A stretch of DNA of 64,000 nt from Alcaligenaceae bacterium SAGV5 (GTDB lineage: Bacteria > Pseudomonadota > Gammaproteobacteria > Burkholderiales > Burkholderiaceae_B). Each line of letters starts with the position of its first letter. Position 1 is the first letter of the stretch. Both the position numbers and the translations under genes were made by a program. The notes beneath the pieces were generated by a model. The model ran no database searches and had not been told where the DNA came from. It saw only the letters and a list, made by a program, of their open reading frames with translations. Below, piece by piece: positions 35,341-44,803 of this stretch. The stretch covers positions 744,001 through 808,000 of the forward strand of contig SPDP01000001.1 in the NCBI GenBank assembly GCA_009360345.1, given 5' to 3'.

Positions 35341-35648
35341 ATGTTGATAATCAAGAGGACGAGCCAGTTCGCAGAATGGCTGCACTGGCTGAAAAGCCCA
35401 AGTGACCGTGGCGCCATCCTGATGCGGCTCGTGCGCGTCCAGCACGGGCTCTTCGGCGACGTGCGCTCCATCAGCGGAGGTATCCACGAACTCCGCCTGC
35501 ATATCGGCCCAGGCTATCGGCTCTACATCGCGCGGGAAGGAGCCGAAGTCTATGTCCGCTCTGTGCGGGCACCAAAAGCACGCAGAAACACGATATCGAA
35601 CTCGCCAGAGCCATCTGGCGGGACTTGAAGCGGGAGCGACACGCATGA
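35341..35648 (+). pseudogene. RelE/HigB-like (Gp49 family) addiction-module toxin, frameshifted
   Basis: The N-terminal part fits the HI1419/Gp49-type killer proteins: MLIIKRTSQFAEWLHWLKSP, GAILMRLVRVQHGLFGDVRS and HELRLHIGPGYRLYIAREGA. After EVYV (35554-35556) the frame is lost by one base at about 35557-35558; the next frame reads LLCAGTKSTQKHDIELARAI then WRDLKRERHA, the expected conserved end. That frame stops at 35646-35648, overlapping the antitoxin ATG (ATGA), which shows what the ancestral gene was. The actual reading stops at 35628. Loss of the C-terminal strand and helix should inactivate the toxin, though that is not proven. Confidence 0.85.
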
Positions 35649-35947
35649 CAGCGCCGGCTAGAACGACTATCGCCGAATTTGATCCGGCTGAATTCCTGCG
35701 AGACGAAGCAAGCATCGCCTGCTTTCTCGCGGAAGCGGCCGGCGACCCAAACCCCGACGTCTTTCTTGCCGCGCTGGCAGCCGTGGCGCGTGCGCGCGGC
35801 ATGAGCGACATTGCGCGCAAGACGGGATTGGGCAGACAAAGCCTGTATAAGGCGCTAGCCCCTGGAGCTAATCCACATTACCTCACCCTGCGCAAGGTCA
35901 TGGACTCGCTGGGCGTCACTTTCACTATCGCAGCCAAGACCTTGTGA
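35645..35947 (+). CDS. Addiction-module antitoxin, HI1420 family
   Basis: A 100-residue antitoxin beginning MTAPARTTIAEFDPAEFLRD. Its helix-turn-helix is plain: AALAAVARARGMSDIARKTG then LGRQSLYKALAPGANPHYLT and LRKVMDSLGVTFTI, the HI1420 pattern. The ATG at 35645 overlaps the original toxin stop (ATGA); a longer upstream frame is only the shifted toxin tail. It would neutralise the RelE-like toxin and repress the promoter. It is intact although the toxin gene is broken. Confidence 0.9.
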   Translation: MTAPARTTIAEFDPAEFLRDEASIACFLAEAAGDPNPDVFLAALAAVARARGMSDIARKTGLGRQSLYKALAPGANPHYLTLRKVMDSLGVTFTIAAKTL

Positions 35948-35964
35948 TACGTCCGGCCCCAGGC

Positions 35965-37083
35965 TTAGCGAGCCGTCGTATTCCTGGCCACACGGACCGG
36001 CTTGACCACCGCTCCGAAGCGATCATGGATAAAGGCCGCCACCTTCTCTCCCCATAGCCGGTGCCCGGCCGTGGTCGGATGCATGGAGTCCGCGAACAAA
36101 TAATGCTGGTCGGCATCCGGCTCCACCAGCGTGGCGGGGGTGCACAGCAGCGCGTCCACCTCGCCCTGCGACGTGTCGTAGCTGGTACAGGCGGGTTTGT
36201 CGGTCACGGTCAGGCCCACCGCGGCGGGGTCGTCGACGGCATCGTCGATCAGGCTGGCCAGGTCGAACACCTGCACGCCGGTCCTCGCCAGCCCCGCGGC
36301 CACGAGTTCGTTGTAGCCCTCGGACACGTCGGTGGCGAGGTCTTCCAGTTCGGTGTTGCGGATGAAGGGCAGCATGCCCAGATCCGGAAGGTTGACGTAG
36401 ACGATGCGCTTGGCCCCGGCCGCGGCCAGCCGCTTGAGCTGCGCCACCATGGCGGCCGCCTTGGCCCGGACCAGCGCCTCCATCCGGTCGTCGGCGTCGG
36501 AAGCGGGCTCGGGCTCGGTTTCCCCCAGGGCCTGGAAGGCATCGAGGAAATCGTTGCCGCCGCCCTGCACCAGCACCAGTTCCGTGCCGTCGAAACCGTT
36601 GTGCGCGGCCAGGTAGCGGTCGATCTGGGACTTGATGGAAACGGCGGTTTCGCCCTGGAGCCCGCCATCGGCGGGAACGCCGTCCGGAGCCGTCTCGGCG
36701 TCGGCCTCGATATGGGCGCCCCCCTGGGCATAGCCGTTGCCGCCCAGGTCGACGATGCGGCCGCCCTGCCCGCGCGGGCCGAAATCGACCTGCTGGTTGG
36801 GCCTGACCGGCAGTCCCAGCGCGTCGGCCACCACTTCCACCCAGACTTCCCCGGGCTTGGTCGTGAAGCGCTGGCCCGTCGCGCTGCGCGCGGCGGGATC
36901 GGGATGAGAGGCCCCCGGATTATAGGTGCCGACGTCGCTCAGGCTGTCGCCGAAGGACACGATGGCGCTGATCGGCCCGGTCACGACCGGGCGCGCGGCG
37001 TGGTCGCGGAAGGCCATTGCCGCCATGCCGCCCACGACGAGCAGCGCCAGGACCAGGAGCCAACGCATTGACGGTAGCCGCAT
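35965..37083 (-). CDS. Secreted SGNH/GDSL esterase
   Basis: 372 residues. The N-terminal signal or anchor is LLVLALLVVGGMAAMAF. The four SGNH blocks are readable: block I in IVSFGDSLSDVGTYNPG (Ser), the Gly in GGNGYAQGGAHIEADA, block III GGGNDFLDAF (Asn) and block V FADSMHPTTAGHRLWG (Asp, His). This fits periplasmic or secreted lipase/esterase and phospholipase-like hydrolases. Start ATG 37083 has AAGGTGA 5 bases upstream. It converges with the antitoxin gene and has 112 bases to tusA. Substrate unknown. Confidence 0.87.
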   Translation of the reverse strand: MRLPSMRWLLVLALLVVGGMAAMAFRDHAARPVVTGPISAIVSFGDSLSDVGTYNPGASHPDPAARSATGQRFTTKPGEVWVEVVADALGLPVRPNQQVDFGPRGQGGRIVDLGGNGYAQGGAHIEADAETAPDGVPADGGLQGETAVSIKSQIDRYLAAHNGFDGTELVLVQGGGNDFLDAFQALGETEPEPASDADDRMEALVRAKAAAMVAQLKRLAAAGAKRIVYVNLPDLGMLPFIRNTELEDLATDVSEGYNELVAAGLARTGVQVFDLASLIDDAVDDPAAVGLTVTDKPACTSYDTSQGEVDALLCTPATLVEPDADQHYLFADSMHPTTAGHRLWGEKVAAFIHDRFGAVVKPVRVARNTTAR

Positions 37084-37195
37084 GGGGATCACCTTGGGGG
37101 AGAACGATTGCGCCAGCATATGCCGGCTGCGGTATGACACGCCGCCCGGGGGCAGGTTCAGTGCCACCGGGCGAGGGAAAATCCTGAGCGGTTCG

Positions 37196-37438
37196 TCAGC
37201 GGCGCTTCATGTAGTGAACGAACACTTCGCCGTCGTCGGTCTGCCCCAGCAGCTCGTTGCCAGTCTGCTTGGAAAAGGCCTGGAAATCGCGCACCGACCC
37301 CTTGTCGGTCGCCACGACCTTCAGCACCTGTCCGCTCTCGAGCGTCGCCAGCGCCTTTTTCGCGCGCAGGATGGGCAAGGGACATTTGAGTCCCTTGGCA
37401 TCCACCTCCAGGTCGAACGCCACCGGTTCGGTATTCAT
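37196..37438 (-). CDS. TusA-family sulfur carrier
   Basis: An 80-residue protein with the TusA/SirA fold: FDLEVDAKGLKCPLPILRAK, where Cys in KCPLP carries the persulfide, then VLKVVATDKGSVRDFQAFSK. TusA proteins pass sulfur for tRNA thiouridine or cofactor synthesis. ATG 37438 (MNTEPVAFDLEVDAKGLKCP) is preferred over a start nine codons upstream that overlaps alaS. It lies 23 bases after alaS and is probably cotranscribed. Confidence 0.92.
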   Translation of the reverse strand: MNTEPVAFDLEVDAKGLKCPLPILRAKKALATLESGQVLKVVATDKGSVRDFQAFSKQTGNELLGQTDDGEVFVHYMKRR

Positions 37439-37461
37439 TGCGCCTTCTCCCGCCACGCCGC

Positions 37462-40077
37462 TCACAGGCGGCCTTCGACCCAGCCCCGCACGCTGGCGAG
37501 CGCCTGCGGCAGGCCGGAGGGATCGGTGCCGCCGGCCATCGCCATGTCCGGCCGACCGCCGCCCTTGCCGCCCACCTGCTGGGCCACGAAATTGACCAGC
37601 TCGCCCGCCTTGACCTTGCCGGACACATCGGCCGTGGCGCCGGCCACCAGGCTGACCTTGCCGCCGTCGACGGCGGCCAGCACGATGGCGGCGGATTTCA
37701 GCTTGTTCTTGAGTTGGTCCACGGTCTCGCGCAGGGACTTGGGATCGACGCCGTCCAGCTTGGCGGCCAGCACCTTCACACCCTTGATCTCGACCGCCGA
37801 GGCCGCCAGGTCATTGCCGGCGCTGCTGGCCAGCCGGCTCTTGAGCTGGCCGATTTCCTTTTCCAGGCTCTTCAGCTGGTCCTGCACCTGGCCGATGCGC
37901 GCCGGCAGGTCGCCCGGCTGCACCTTGAGCGCGCCCGCGGCCGAAGCGAGCGTGGCGTTCAGGTTCTGCAGGTAGGACAGGCTGTTGTTGCCGGTGATGG
38001 CCTCGACCCGGCGCACGCCGGCGGCCACGCCGCCCTCGCCCACGATCTTGAACAGGCCGATGTCGCCGGTGCGGCCCACGTGCGTGCCTCCGCACAATTC
38101 CCGCGAGAAACCGATGTCCAGCACCCGCACCTCGTCGCCGTATTTTTCGCCGAACAGCGCCATGGCGCCGCCCTTGACGGCATCGTCATAGGCCATCAAC
38201 TGCGCCTGCACCGGCGTATTGGCCAGCACCTCGCGGTTGACGATGGCTTCCACCTGCGCGATCTGGTCGGCATTCATGGGCGCGTCGTGCGCGAAGTCGA
38301 AGCGGGTCTTGTCCGGGTCGACCAGCGAGCCCTTCTGTTGCACGTGCTCGCCCAGCACCTGGCGCAATGCCTTGTGCATCAGGTGGGTGGCCGAGTGGTT
38401 GCGCATCGTGCGCGCCCGGCGGACTTCGTCCACCCGGGCATCGACCGTATCGCCCACCGCCAGCGCACCGGACACCAGCTTGCCATGGTGGCCGAACACG
38501 TCGGCCTGGATCTTCAGGGTGTCTTCCACATCGAAACGCACCGCGCCCTGCACCAGCACGCCGGCATCGCCCACCTGCCCGCCCGACTCGGCGTAGAACG
38601 GCGTGCGGTCCAGCACCACCACCGCTGCCTGGCCGGCCTCGATGCGCGGCACCGACGCGCCGTCCACGTACAGGGCCGTGACCTTGCCTTGCGCGGCCAG
38701 GTGCGTATAACCCTCGAATACGGTCTTGGCGCCGTCGTACGACAGGCCGGCGGCCATCTTGAACTTGCCGGCGGCGCGGGCCTGCTCGCGCTGGCGGGTC
38801 ATGGCGGCCTCGAAGCCGTCCATGTCCACGTCCAGGTTGCGCTCGCGGCAGATGTCGGCCGTCAGGTCCACGGGGAAGCCGTAGGTATCGTACAGGTTGA
38901 ACAGCGTCTCGCCGTCCAGCGCGGCGCCCGGCTTCAGGGCAGCCAGCGCGCCGTCCAGGATCTTCATGCCGTGCTCCAGCGTTTCGCCGAAACGCTCTTC
39001 CTCCTGGCGCAGCACCTGCTCCACCCGCGCCTCGGCCTTGGCCAGCTCGGGATAGGCCTCGCCCATCTCGGCCACCAGGTCCTTGACGATGCGGTGGAAG
39101 AACGGCTTGGTCTGGCCCAGCTTGTAGCCGTGGCGCAGCGCGCGGCGGATGATACGGCGCAGCACGTAGCCGCGGCCTTCGTTGCCGGGAATGACGCCGT
39201 CCACGATCAGGAACGAGCAGGCGCGGATGTGGTCGGCGATCACCTTCAGCGAATTGTTCGCCAGGTCGGTACAGCCGGTCTCGCGCGCCGCGGCCTTGAT
39301 CAGGCTCTGGAACAGGTCGATCTCATAGTTCGAGTGCACGTGCTGCAGCACGGCCGCGATGCGCTCCAGGCCCATGCCCGTGTCCACGCAGGGCTTGGGC
39401 AGCGGGTTCAGCGTGCCCGCCGCATCGCGGTCGAACTGCATGAACACCAGGTTCCAGATCTCGATGTAACGATCGCCGTCTTCCTCGGGCGATCCCGGCG
39501 GGCCGCCCCAGATTTCCGGGCCATGGTCGTAGAAGATCTCCGAGCACGGGCCGCAGGGGCCGGTGTCCGCCATCTGCCAGAAGTTGTCGGAGGCGTAGCG
39601 CGCGCCCTTGTTGTCGCCGATACGGACGATGCGTTCGACCGGCACGCCGATCTCGTTCTGCCAGATGCCGTAGGCTTCATCGTCCTCCTGGTAGACGGTG
39701 ACCCACAGCTTTTCCTTGGGCAGCTTGTAGACCGCGGTCAGCAGTTCCCAGGCGTAATGGATGGCGTCGCGCTTGAAATAGTCGCCGAAGCTGAAATTGC
39801 CCAGCATCTCGAAAAACGTGTGGTGCCGGGCCGTATAGCCCACGTTTTCCAGGTCATTGTGCTTGCCGCCGGCGCGCACGCTGCGCTGCGAAGACGTTGC
39901 GCGCTTGTACGGACGCACTTCGTTGCCCAGGAAGACGTCCTTGAACTGGACCATGCCCGAATTGGTGAAGAGCAGGGTCGGGTCGTTGGCAGGCACCAAC
40001 GACGAGGACGGCACCACGGTGTGGCCCTTGGACTCGAAGAACTGAAGGAATTTCTGACGGATCTCGGCGGATTTCAT
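37462..40077 (-). CDS. alaS: Alanyl-tRNA synthetase
   Basis: 871 residues. Class II catalytic core at the N-terminus ([56 protein letters not shown]), then the editing domain with the HxxxH site in [20 protein letters not shown] and the paired [18 protein letters not shown], and the C-Ala domain. It charges tRNA-Ala and removes Ser/Gly. ATG 40077 is the family start; 16 more in-frame codons upstream are unconserved. Confidence 0.98.
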   Translation of the reverse strand: MKSAEIRQKFLQFFESKGHTVVPSSSLVPANDPTLLFTNSGMVQFKDVFLGNEVRPYKRATSSQRSVRAGGKHNDLENVGYTARHHTFFEMLGNFSFGDYFKRDAIHYAWELLTAVYKLPKEKLWVTVYQEDDEAYGIWQNEIGVPVERIVRIGDNKGARYASDNFWQMADTGPCGPCSEIFYDHGPEIWGGPPGSPEEDGDRYIEIWNLVFMQFDRDAAGTLNPLPKPCVDTGMGLERIAAVLQHVHSNYEIDLFQSLIKAAARETGCTDLANNSLKVIADHIRACSFLIVDGVIPGNEGRGYVLRRIIRRALRHGYKLGQTKPFFHRIVKDLVAEMGEAYPELAKAEARVEQVLRQEEERFGETLEHGMKILDGALAALKPGAALDGETLFNLYDTYGFPVDLTADICRERNLDVDMDGFEAAMTRQREQARAAGKFKMAAGLSYDGAKTVFEGYTHLAAQGKVTALYVDGASVPRIEAGQAAVVVLDRTPFYAESGGQVGDAGVLVQGAVRFDVEDTLKIQADVFGHHGKLVSGALAVGDTVDARVDEVRRARTMRNHSATHLMHKALRQVLGEHVQQKGSLVDPDKTRFDFAHDAPMNADQIAQVEAIVNREVLANTPVQAQLMAYDDAVKGGAMALFGEKYGDEVRVLDIGFSRELCGGTHVGRTGDIGLFKIVGEGGVAAGVRRVEAITGNNSLSYLQNLNATLASAAGALKVQPGDLPARIGQVQDQLKSLEKEIGQLKSRLASSAGNDLAASAVEIKGVKVLAAKLDGVDPKSLRETVDQLKNKLKSAAIVLAAVDGGKVSLVAGATADVSGKVKAGELVNFVAQQVGGKGGGRPDMAMAGGTDPSGLPQALASVRGWVEGRL

Positions 40078-40220
40078 CGCTGCACGCAGGTAGGGGGATG
40101 AATCGCCAACTGCACCCGTTTGCATCCCCGGATAGATATCGAATCGCTAATTATAGAGGGACTGTCGAGGGACCGCTCCGCCGGCCGGATCGGGCAAATG
40201 GGGCCGGACGCCCGGCTCGC

Positions 40221-40775
40221 TCAAGGCTGTGACGGCAACGCGGGCGCGGGCTTCATCCGCTTTCGCTGCGATAACTGGCCATGCTCCTCCTCGTACAGCA
40301 GTTTTGCCGCGATCGCCAACGCCCTGGCCTGCTCCGCCTCGTATTTTTCCACGGAGAAAGCCCGGACGACGCGCTCGTCCTTGGTCACCCTCTTGAAAAG
40401 ATAGCGGCCCGGCTTGTCCCCGCCCAGGGCTTCGAAATATACGCCTGGCGGCAACGCGTCCTCCTTCGCCAGTTGCCGGGCCGCGTCCTGGATGTCCTCG
40501 GGAAGTTCAGCCAGGAATCCGGTATGCCTTGAGCGGCCGCGCGGCCTGCCGACCCTGGAAGTACCGCTCTCGCCGGCCTCCTGGCGTCCCAGCGCGCTCG
40601 CGAAGCGTTGCCTCGCCAACGCCTCGCGGCGCGGAACCAGTCCAGTCGTGTTGACCGTCCCGTCCCTGGCAAATTGCAGTGCCGCGGTATGCGCCGCGCC
40701 CTTTGACTCATAGACATGATCGGGAAGATTGGTGGCGATATAGCCTGCCCCGCTTGAGATTACCGCTATTGCCAT
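40221..40775 (-). CDS. Hypothetical protein at the 3' end of the pilus operon
   Basis: 184 residues, starting MAIAVISSGAGYIATNLPDH after a good GGAG ribosome-binding site (7 bases). The sequence is soluble and charged, with a Gly/Arg-rich middle (SRVGRPRGRSRHTG) and a helical Ala/Glu end (KYEAEQARALAIAAKLLYEE). I recognise no family. It is 88 bases beyond the secreted protein gene that ends the pilus operon and reads the same way, so it may belong to that accessory block. alaS follows after 143 bases with no gene between. Confidence 0.6.
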   Translation of the reverse strand: MAIAVISSGAGYIATNLPDHVYESKGAAHTAALQFARDGTVNTTGLVPRREALARQRFASALGRQEAGESGTSRVGRPRGRSRHTGFLAELPEDIQDAARQLAKEDALPPGVYFEALGGDKPGRYLFKRVTKDERVVRAFSVEKYEAEQARALAIAAKLLYEEEHGQLSQRKRMKPAPALPSQP

Positions 40776-40863
40776 CGTTTTCTCCAAGGATCACCGCTAT
40801 CCACGCCTGCGCATGAGTGACAGCCCCGGCGCGACGGGTTCCTCGGCCCGCGGCATGGGAGCC

Positions 40864-41520
40864 TCAGCCCGGCATCTCGTGATAGCAGGATGACTGGAAA
40901 CCGCCGTTCTGGAAAAAATAGCCCGAGTATCCGTTGTTCACCGGCTGCAAATGCCGATTCTGATTCGAAAAGGCCCCGTGTCCGGCGCTATAGCTTTCCC
41001 AGGTGTACTGGGCCCAGGCCCACACGGCGCCGTAGTACCCGGGGCTGCAATAGGCGCCCGAAACCCTGATCCCATAGTGGGTTATGTCCAACACCAGCGT
41101 AGCGCCGAGAAATCCCTCGCCGACCTCGCATCGGGTGGTCCAGGGTGTCAACACGCACAACCTGTACCAGTTGTCCTGCCTCACGTTGTGAACCTGGACT
41201 TCCGCACCTGGACTGCCTACCACCACACGGATCATGGATGGCAGTTCGTTCGATCCGCTCCGGCCTTCCCACACCTCGCGGAAGTAGAGTTCCGCACCCG
41301 CCATGCGATCAAGCAGCTCTTGGATGGTCGCAGGCGCGCGTGGCTCCGAGGGGGCATCAGGCGGGGGCGCGACCGGACGATCCGGCATCACCCGCGCCGC
41401 CACCCCCGTTATGTGCGTGGAGTCCACCCAGGGCGTCCGCGTCTGCGGCGGCGCCGGTTGCGCGCCGGCATTCAGCCCGACCAGGACGCATCCTGCCCCC
41501 AGGAACACGATTCGCTTCAT
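40864..41520 (-). CDS. Secreted hypothetical protein following pilV
   Basis: 218 residues with a signal peptide (MKRIVFLGAGCVLVGLNAGA, cleavage about AGA-QP). A Pro-rich linker follows, then a mixed domain with paired cysteines (YRLCVLTPWTTRCEVGEG, AYCSPGYYGAVWAWAQYTWE, SSCYHEMPG at the end) and an unusually Tyr/Trp/Asn-rich C-terminal third. It starts 10 bases after the pilV stop, in the same operon. It may be a pilus-tip or outer-surface protein, or a secreted cargo; I do not recognise a family. Confidence 0.7.
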   Translation of the reverse strand: MKRIVFLGAGCVLVGLNAGAQPAPPQTRTPWVDSTHITGVAARVMPDRPVAPPPDAPSEPRAPATIQELLDRMAGAELYFREVWEGRSGSNELPSMIRVVVGSPGAEVQVHNVRQDNWYRLCVLTPWTTRCEVGEGFLGATLVLDITHYGIRVSGAYCSPGYYGAVWAWAQYTWESYSAGHGAFSNQNRHLQPVNNGYSGYFFQNGGFQSSCYHEMPG

Positions 41521-41530
41521 TCCGCCTCCT

Positions 41531-43096
41531 TCAGTATTTGCAATAGACCTGGGCGATGGCCTTGGCCGGACCACCAAGCACCGCCCCGTCGTAGTCCAGC
41601 AATTGCACCGACCACCCCGCCCCGGCATCCACGGCTTTGCGGGTGAACGACGCGGCCGTGGACGACTCGATCTGCGGCAACAGATAGATCAGTGGCGTGC
41701 CGGCGGCGGTGCCTAGCCGTCCGCAGACAGGTTTCTGCACCGTTTCGCCAGAAGCGACGATCTGGCTGCCGGTCATGACGTAGCTGGACAGCAGATCGTC
41801 GGCGCGCATCCAGACCCCCAGGCGGCAAACCAGGCCGGTACCCGAGCCGGAATCGGTGGCGAAGGCGCCGTTGGGCGTGCAGGCGGTACCTGCCGCAGCC
41901 ATGGCGGCGAGCTCGCGCCACGTGCCGCCGGCGCATACCAGGAGTCCGCCCGCGGAAGTACGGGCGAACTCCGCGTTGGCGCCGGCCTCGGTCGACACCC
42001 GGGACATGCAGGAGGTATTGGCCGTGGCCACTTCCCGGAGGCCCAGCCGGTCGGCGGACACACCGGCATGCCCGACGAGGTCGCGGCCGGCCACGGAAAG
42101 CGCAAGACCCGCTCCCGTCGCGACGATCATCTGGCCCGCGGTCACGCGCAGTGTGGGCTGCGCGTCGGCGGCATCGAAGATCGATCCCCTATCCGTGGAT
42201 AGCCCGGCGGCGGCCCGGATGCGCTGGCTGGCGACGATGCCCGACGCGGGGTCGATCCGGACGACGCTGCCATCGTCCGCGCGGAACAGGCCCGTCTTGG
42301 TCTGCAGCACGCCGGCGCACTGGACGGACAGCACGCCGGTGTTGGCCGCCGTCAGGCAATCGCCGGCCGCCCCGCGCAACGCCAGGGAGCCGTGCAGCCG
42401 TACCGCGCCTCGCACGTCCAGCTCGCCTTGCAGGTCAGGGTTGCGGCTGTCCCGCATGCGCACGAACTGCTGGAACAAGGTGGTATCCAGGCTCGCCTGG
42501 GCGCCCACGACTCCCGCCGCCGCGCCCAGCGGATTGGGAACGGCGTAGGTCGCGCCACGCAGCACGGCCGGTTGGTCTGGATACGCCGCGGCACCGTATC
42601 CCCCGCTGGCCAAGACGACCTGCGCCAGGATACCGGGATCCGGTTCGGCCCTCCCCTGCGCGCGCAGCGGCGTGGCGGTATGAATCAAGGCATCCATCCT
42701 GCATGCGGTCCCCGGACAGTCGCCGCTGCGCTCGATGCGGATGGCGACCCTCTGGTTGAACGGCGTGCGGTCCGGAAATCCACGCTGCAGCATGCCGGCC
42801 ACCCGCAGTTCGTCCAGCGTGGGCGCGAGCGCATGCGCCACGCCGGCGACGGCCGCGCCACCGGCCAACGTGTCGTAGTGCCTGACCAGATAACCGTCCA
42901 TGGCGCCCTTGATGGCGAGCAGGTACGTGCCCGTGGCCTGGGCAGCCGCGTCGTCCACCTCCCGGATCAGGCGACCGCCCGCCAGCACGACGAGCACCAT
43001 GGCGATGCTGGCGGCGATGGCCAGTTCGATCAGGGTCCATCCCCATTGGCGCGCCGCGAAGGCGGCCGGCAAGCGTGTGGCCTGAGCATGCGACAT
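41531..43096 (-). CDS. pilV: Type IVb pilus minor pilin / tip adhesin, PilV-like
   Basis: 521 residues with a long leader and a prepilin cleavage site WG|WTLIELAIAASIAMVLVV (Gly at -1, Glu at +5). A helical pilin stem follows, then repetitive beta-strand-like stretches (LQGELDVRGAVRLHGSLALR) and a C-terminal domain with TSAGGLLVCAGGTWRELAAM, the cysteine and GxW pattern of R64 PilV tip adhesins. In R64 the C-terminus is switched by a shufflon; here no inverted shufflon segments or rci gene are visible, so it looks fixed. The start ATG 43096 is 8 bases after pilS. Confidence 0.85.
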   Translation of the reverse strand: MSHAQATRLPAAFAARQWGWTLIELAIAASIAMVLVVLAGGRLIREVDDAAAQATGTYLLAIKGAMDGYLVRHYDTLAGGAAVAGVAHALAPTLDELRVAGMLQRGFPDRTPFNQRVAIRIERSGDCPGTACRMDALIHTATPLRAQGRAEPDPGILAQVVLASGGYGAAAYPDQPAVLRGATYAVPNPLGAAAGVVGAQASLDTTLFQQFVRMRDSRNPDLQGELDVRGAVRLHGSLALRGAAGDCLTAANTGVLSVQCAGVLQTKTGLFRADDGSVVRIDPASGIVASQRIRAAAGLSTDRGSIFDAADAQPTLRVTAGQMIVATGAGLALSVAGRDLVGHAGVSADRLGLREVATANTSCMSRVSTEAGANAEFARTSAGGLLVCAGGTWRELAAMAAAGTACTPNGAFATDSGSGTGLVCRLGVWMRADDLLSSYVMTGSQIVASGETVQKPVCGRLGTAAGTPLIYLLPQIESSTAASFTRKAVDAGAGWSVQLLDYDGAVLGGPAKAIAQVYCKY

Positions 43097-43104
43097 GGGA
43101 TGCC

Positions 43105-43689
43105 CTAGCGCGCGGTGAACGAAAAGGAATTCGTATCGCCGCTGGTGCAGGCGGCATCGGCGCCCGTGGCGTTGTAGGCCCCCGCGGTGCCACCGGTGCC
43201 CGGCTGCTTGACCGTGACGCCATTGATGACGATGCGCTCGGACACGCGTTGCATGACCGCGGCCAGCGCGGGGCATGCCGCTTCGTTGACCTTGTCCAGC
43301 GTCAGTCCGAAAGCGTCGCCGGACGTGGTGATCGTGTCGGCGGCGAGCACGACACGACCGTCGGTCGCCCCCAGGCCGTGCCGGACCGTGGCCGAGGAAC
43401 CGGCTCCGGCAACGGTGATGACGCTGCTGCTGCGCAAGGCGTGGGCGAGCTGGACGATGCCTATGCCCGTATAGGGTGTATTGCCCAGCCCCTGGCCGGA
43501 GACTTTAGTCCGCGCGATGAAACGATGCAGCTCCTGCCCCACCGCCGGCACCTTGTTCTCGATGATGTAGCCATTGATCGCGGGAATGCCGATGATGGCC
43601 GCGATCAGGACGATGGCGGCGACGATGGCGACCTCGACCAGGGTGAAACCCTGCTGGCGGCCAGGACGGGCGTGAAAAAAACGGAACAT
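43105..43689 (-). CDS. pilS: Type IVb major pilin, PilS-like
   Basis: 194 residues: a short basic leader, the cleavage site QQG|FTLVEVAIVAAIVLIAA with Glu at +5, and a variable pilin body with a cysteine pair near the end (AACPALAAV and DAACTSGDTNSFSFTAR) that would close the D-region loop. R64-type PilS pilins are this size. The prepilin peptidase gene (pilU) normally beside it is missing, so a chromosomal PilD-type enzyme would be needed. It lies 10 bases after pilR and 8 before pilV. Confidence 0.88.
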   Translation of the reverse strand: MFRFFHARPGRQQGFTLVEVAIVAAIVLIAAIIGIPAINGYIIENKVPAVGQELHRFIARTKVSGQGLGNTPYTGIGIVQLAHALRSSSVITVAGAGSSATVRHGLGATDGRVVLAADTITTSGDAFGLTLDKVNEAACPALAAVMQRVSERIVINGVTVKQPGTGGTAGAYNATGADAACTSGDTNSFSFTAR

Positions 43690-43699
43690 GCGTGATACC

Positions 43700-44803
43700 T
43701 CATCGGCTGGAGTAATAGTTGGTCAAAGCGGAACGCATCTCGTTGACGACGCCGACATGCCAGAAGACCAGCGACAACGCGACGCCGACGGCAGCCAGCA
43801 GCAGCACCCAACGGGCCGCCAGCGCCCTCCTGGCGACCTGCCGCAGCGACCGCTCCTCCAGCCGCGCGCGTGTCTGCTGCAAGGCGCGGTCCATGCCGCG
43901 TGCCGCGATCAGGTCATCCAGGAACCACAGGGTCTCGGGCTCGACGATGCCGGTATCGAAGGTGGCGCTGCCCACCCGGCCGTCGTCGATGTTGGCGATC
44001 ATCCTTTCCAGGTGCCAGCGCCGCCACGGATTGGCGCCTTCCACCTGCAGTTCCAGGGCTTCGCGCAGCGCGGTGCTGACGTTGCCGCGCCGCTTGACCA
44101 TGGCCGCCAGCGAAGCCAGGAAACGTATGCCCTGCAGGTCCCGATAGAGGCGCCAGATGAAATGCCGGTCCAGCACCCGGCGCACACGGCCGGTGAGATT
44201 GGGCAGGGACCAGCCGGTGAAATAGACGACCAGGCCCAATGCCAGCACGGACACGAACAGGTTGCCGTGGATGAGCTCGGCAAAGGCATAGAGCCGCCGG
44301 GTCAGGTTGCCCAGGAACTCATCGGGAACGGCGCCGAACGCGCGCTTCAGGCGCGGCACCGTGAACAAGGGCACGGCAACGATCATCCCGAACGAGACCA
44401 GCACGGCGGCAAGCGCCGCCGACAGGGTGGCGGCCAGCGTGCGCCGGGCCTCGTCGGCCAGGCGGGTCACCGCCGCCACGTCGCGCAAGGTCTGTTCGAG
44501 CGCGCCGGCGCCTCCCCGCTGGGCCATCCGAAGCAGGCTCAGGTCATCGTCCGGCAGGGTCGAGCGCAGGGTCTCGTGGAGATCGCCGCCGGCGTTCTGG
44601 TAGCGCGTCGCCCAATGGGCCGACAGCATGCCCCGCGCGTGGCCAGCATAACGCCGGGCATCGTCCAGGAAGATGTCGCGCAGCGTCTTGCGGCCACCGC
44701 TGGCCTCCATGACATCGGCAAGATAGTCGTAGTAGTCGGCGCGCCCCGCCCGGAACCGCGCCGCGCACCAGGCGACGCGCGCGCGTTCGCGAAGCGTGCT
44801 CAT
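43700..44803 (-). CDS. pilR: Type IVb pilus inner-membrane protein, PilR-like (GspF fold)
   Basis: 367 residues with two GspF-type domains: a first helical domain about 1-120, membrane helices LAATLSAALAAVLVSFGMIV and NLFVSVLALGLVVYFTGWSL, the second domain (FIWRLYRDLQGIRFLASLAA) and a final helix AARWVLLLAAVGVALSLVFW. It is the platform protein for the ATPase. ATG 44803 overlaps the ATPase stop by 4 bases (ATGA). Confidence 0.88.
   Translation of the reverse strand: MSTLRERARVAWCAARFRAGRADYYDYLADVMEASGGRKTLRDIFLDDARRYAGHARGMLSAHWATRYQNAGGDLHETLRSTLPDDDLSLLRMAQRGGAGALEQTLRDVAAVTRLADEARRTLAATLSAALAAVLVSFGMIVAVPLFTVPRLKRAFGAVPDEFLGNLTRRLYAFAELIHGNLFVSVLALGLVVYFTGWSLPNLTGRVRRVLDRHFIWRLYRDLQGIRFLASLAAMVKRRGNVSTALREALELQVEGANPWRRWHLERMIANIDDGRVGSATFDTGIVEPETLWFLDDLIAARGMDRALQQTRARLEERSLRQVARRALAARWVLLLAAVGVALSLVFWHVGVVNEMRSALTNYYSSR

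Noticed and set aside
37438..40101. An 887-residue open frame on the plus strand opposite alaS
   Set aside because: Antisense shadow of alaS with the same low-complexity composition and no recognisable domain.
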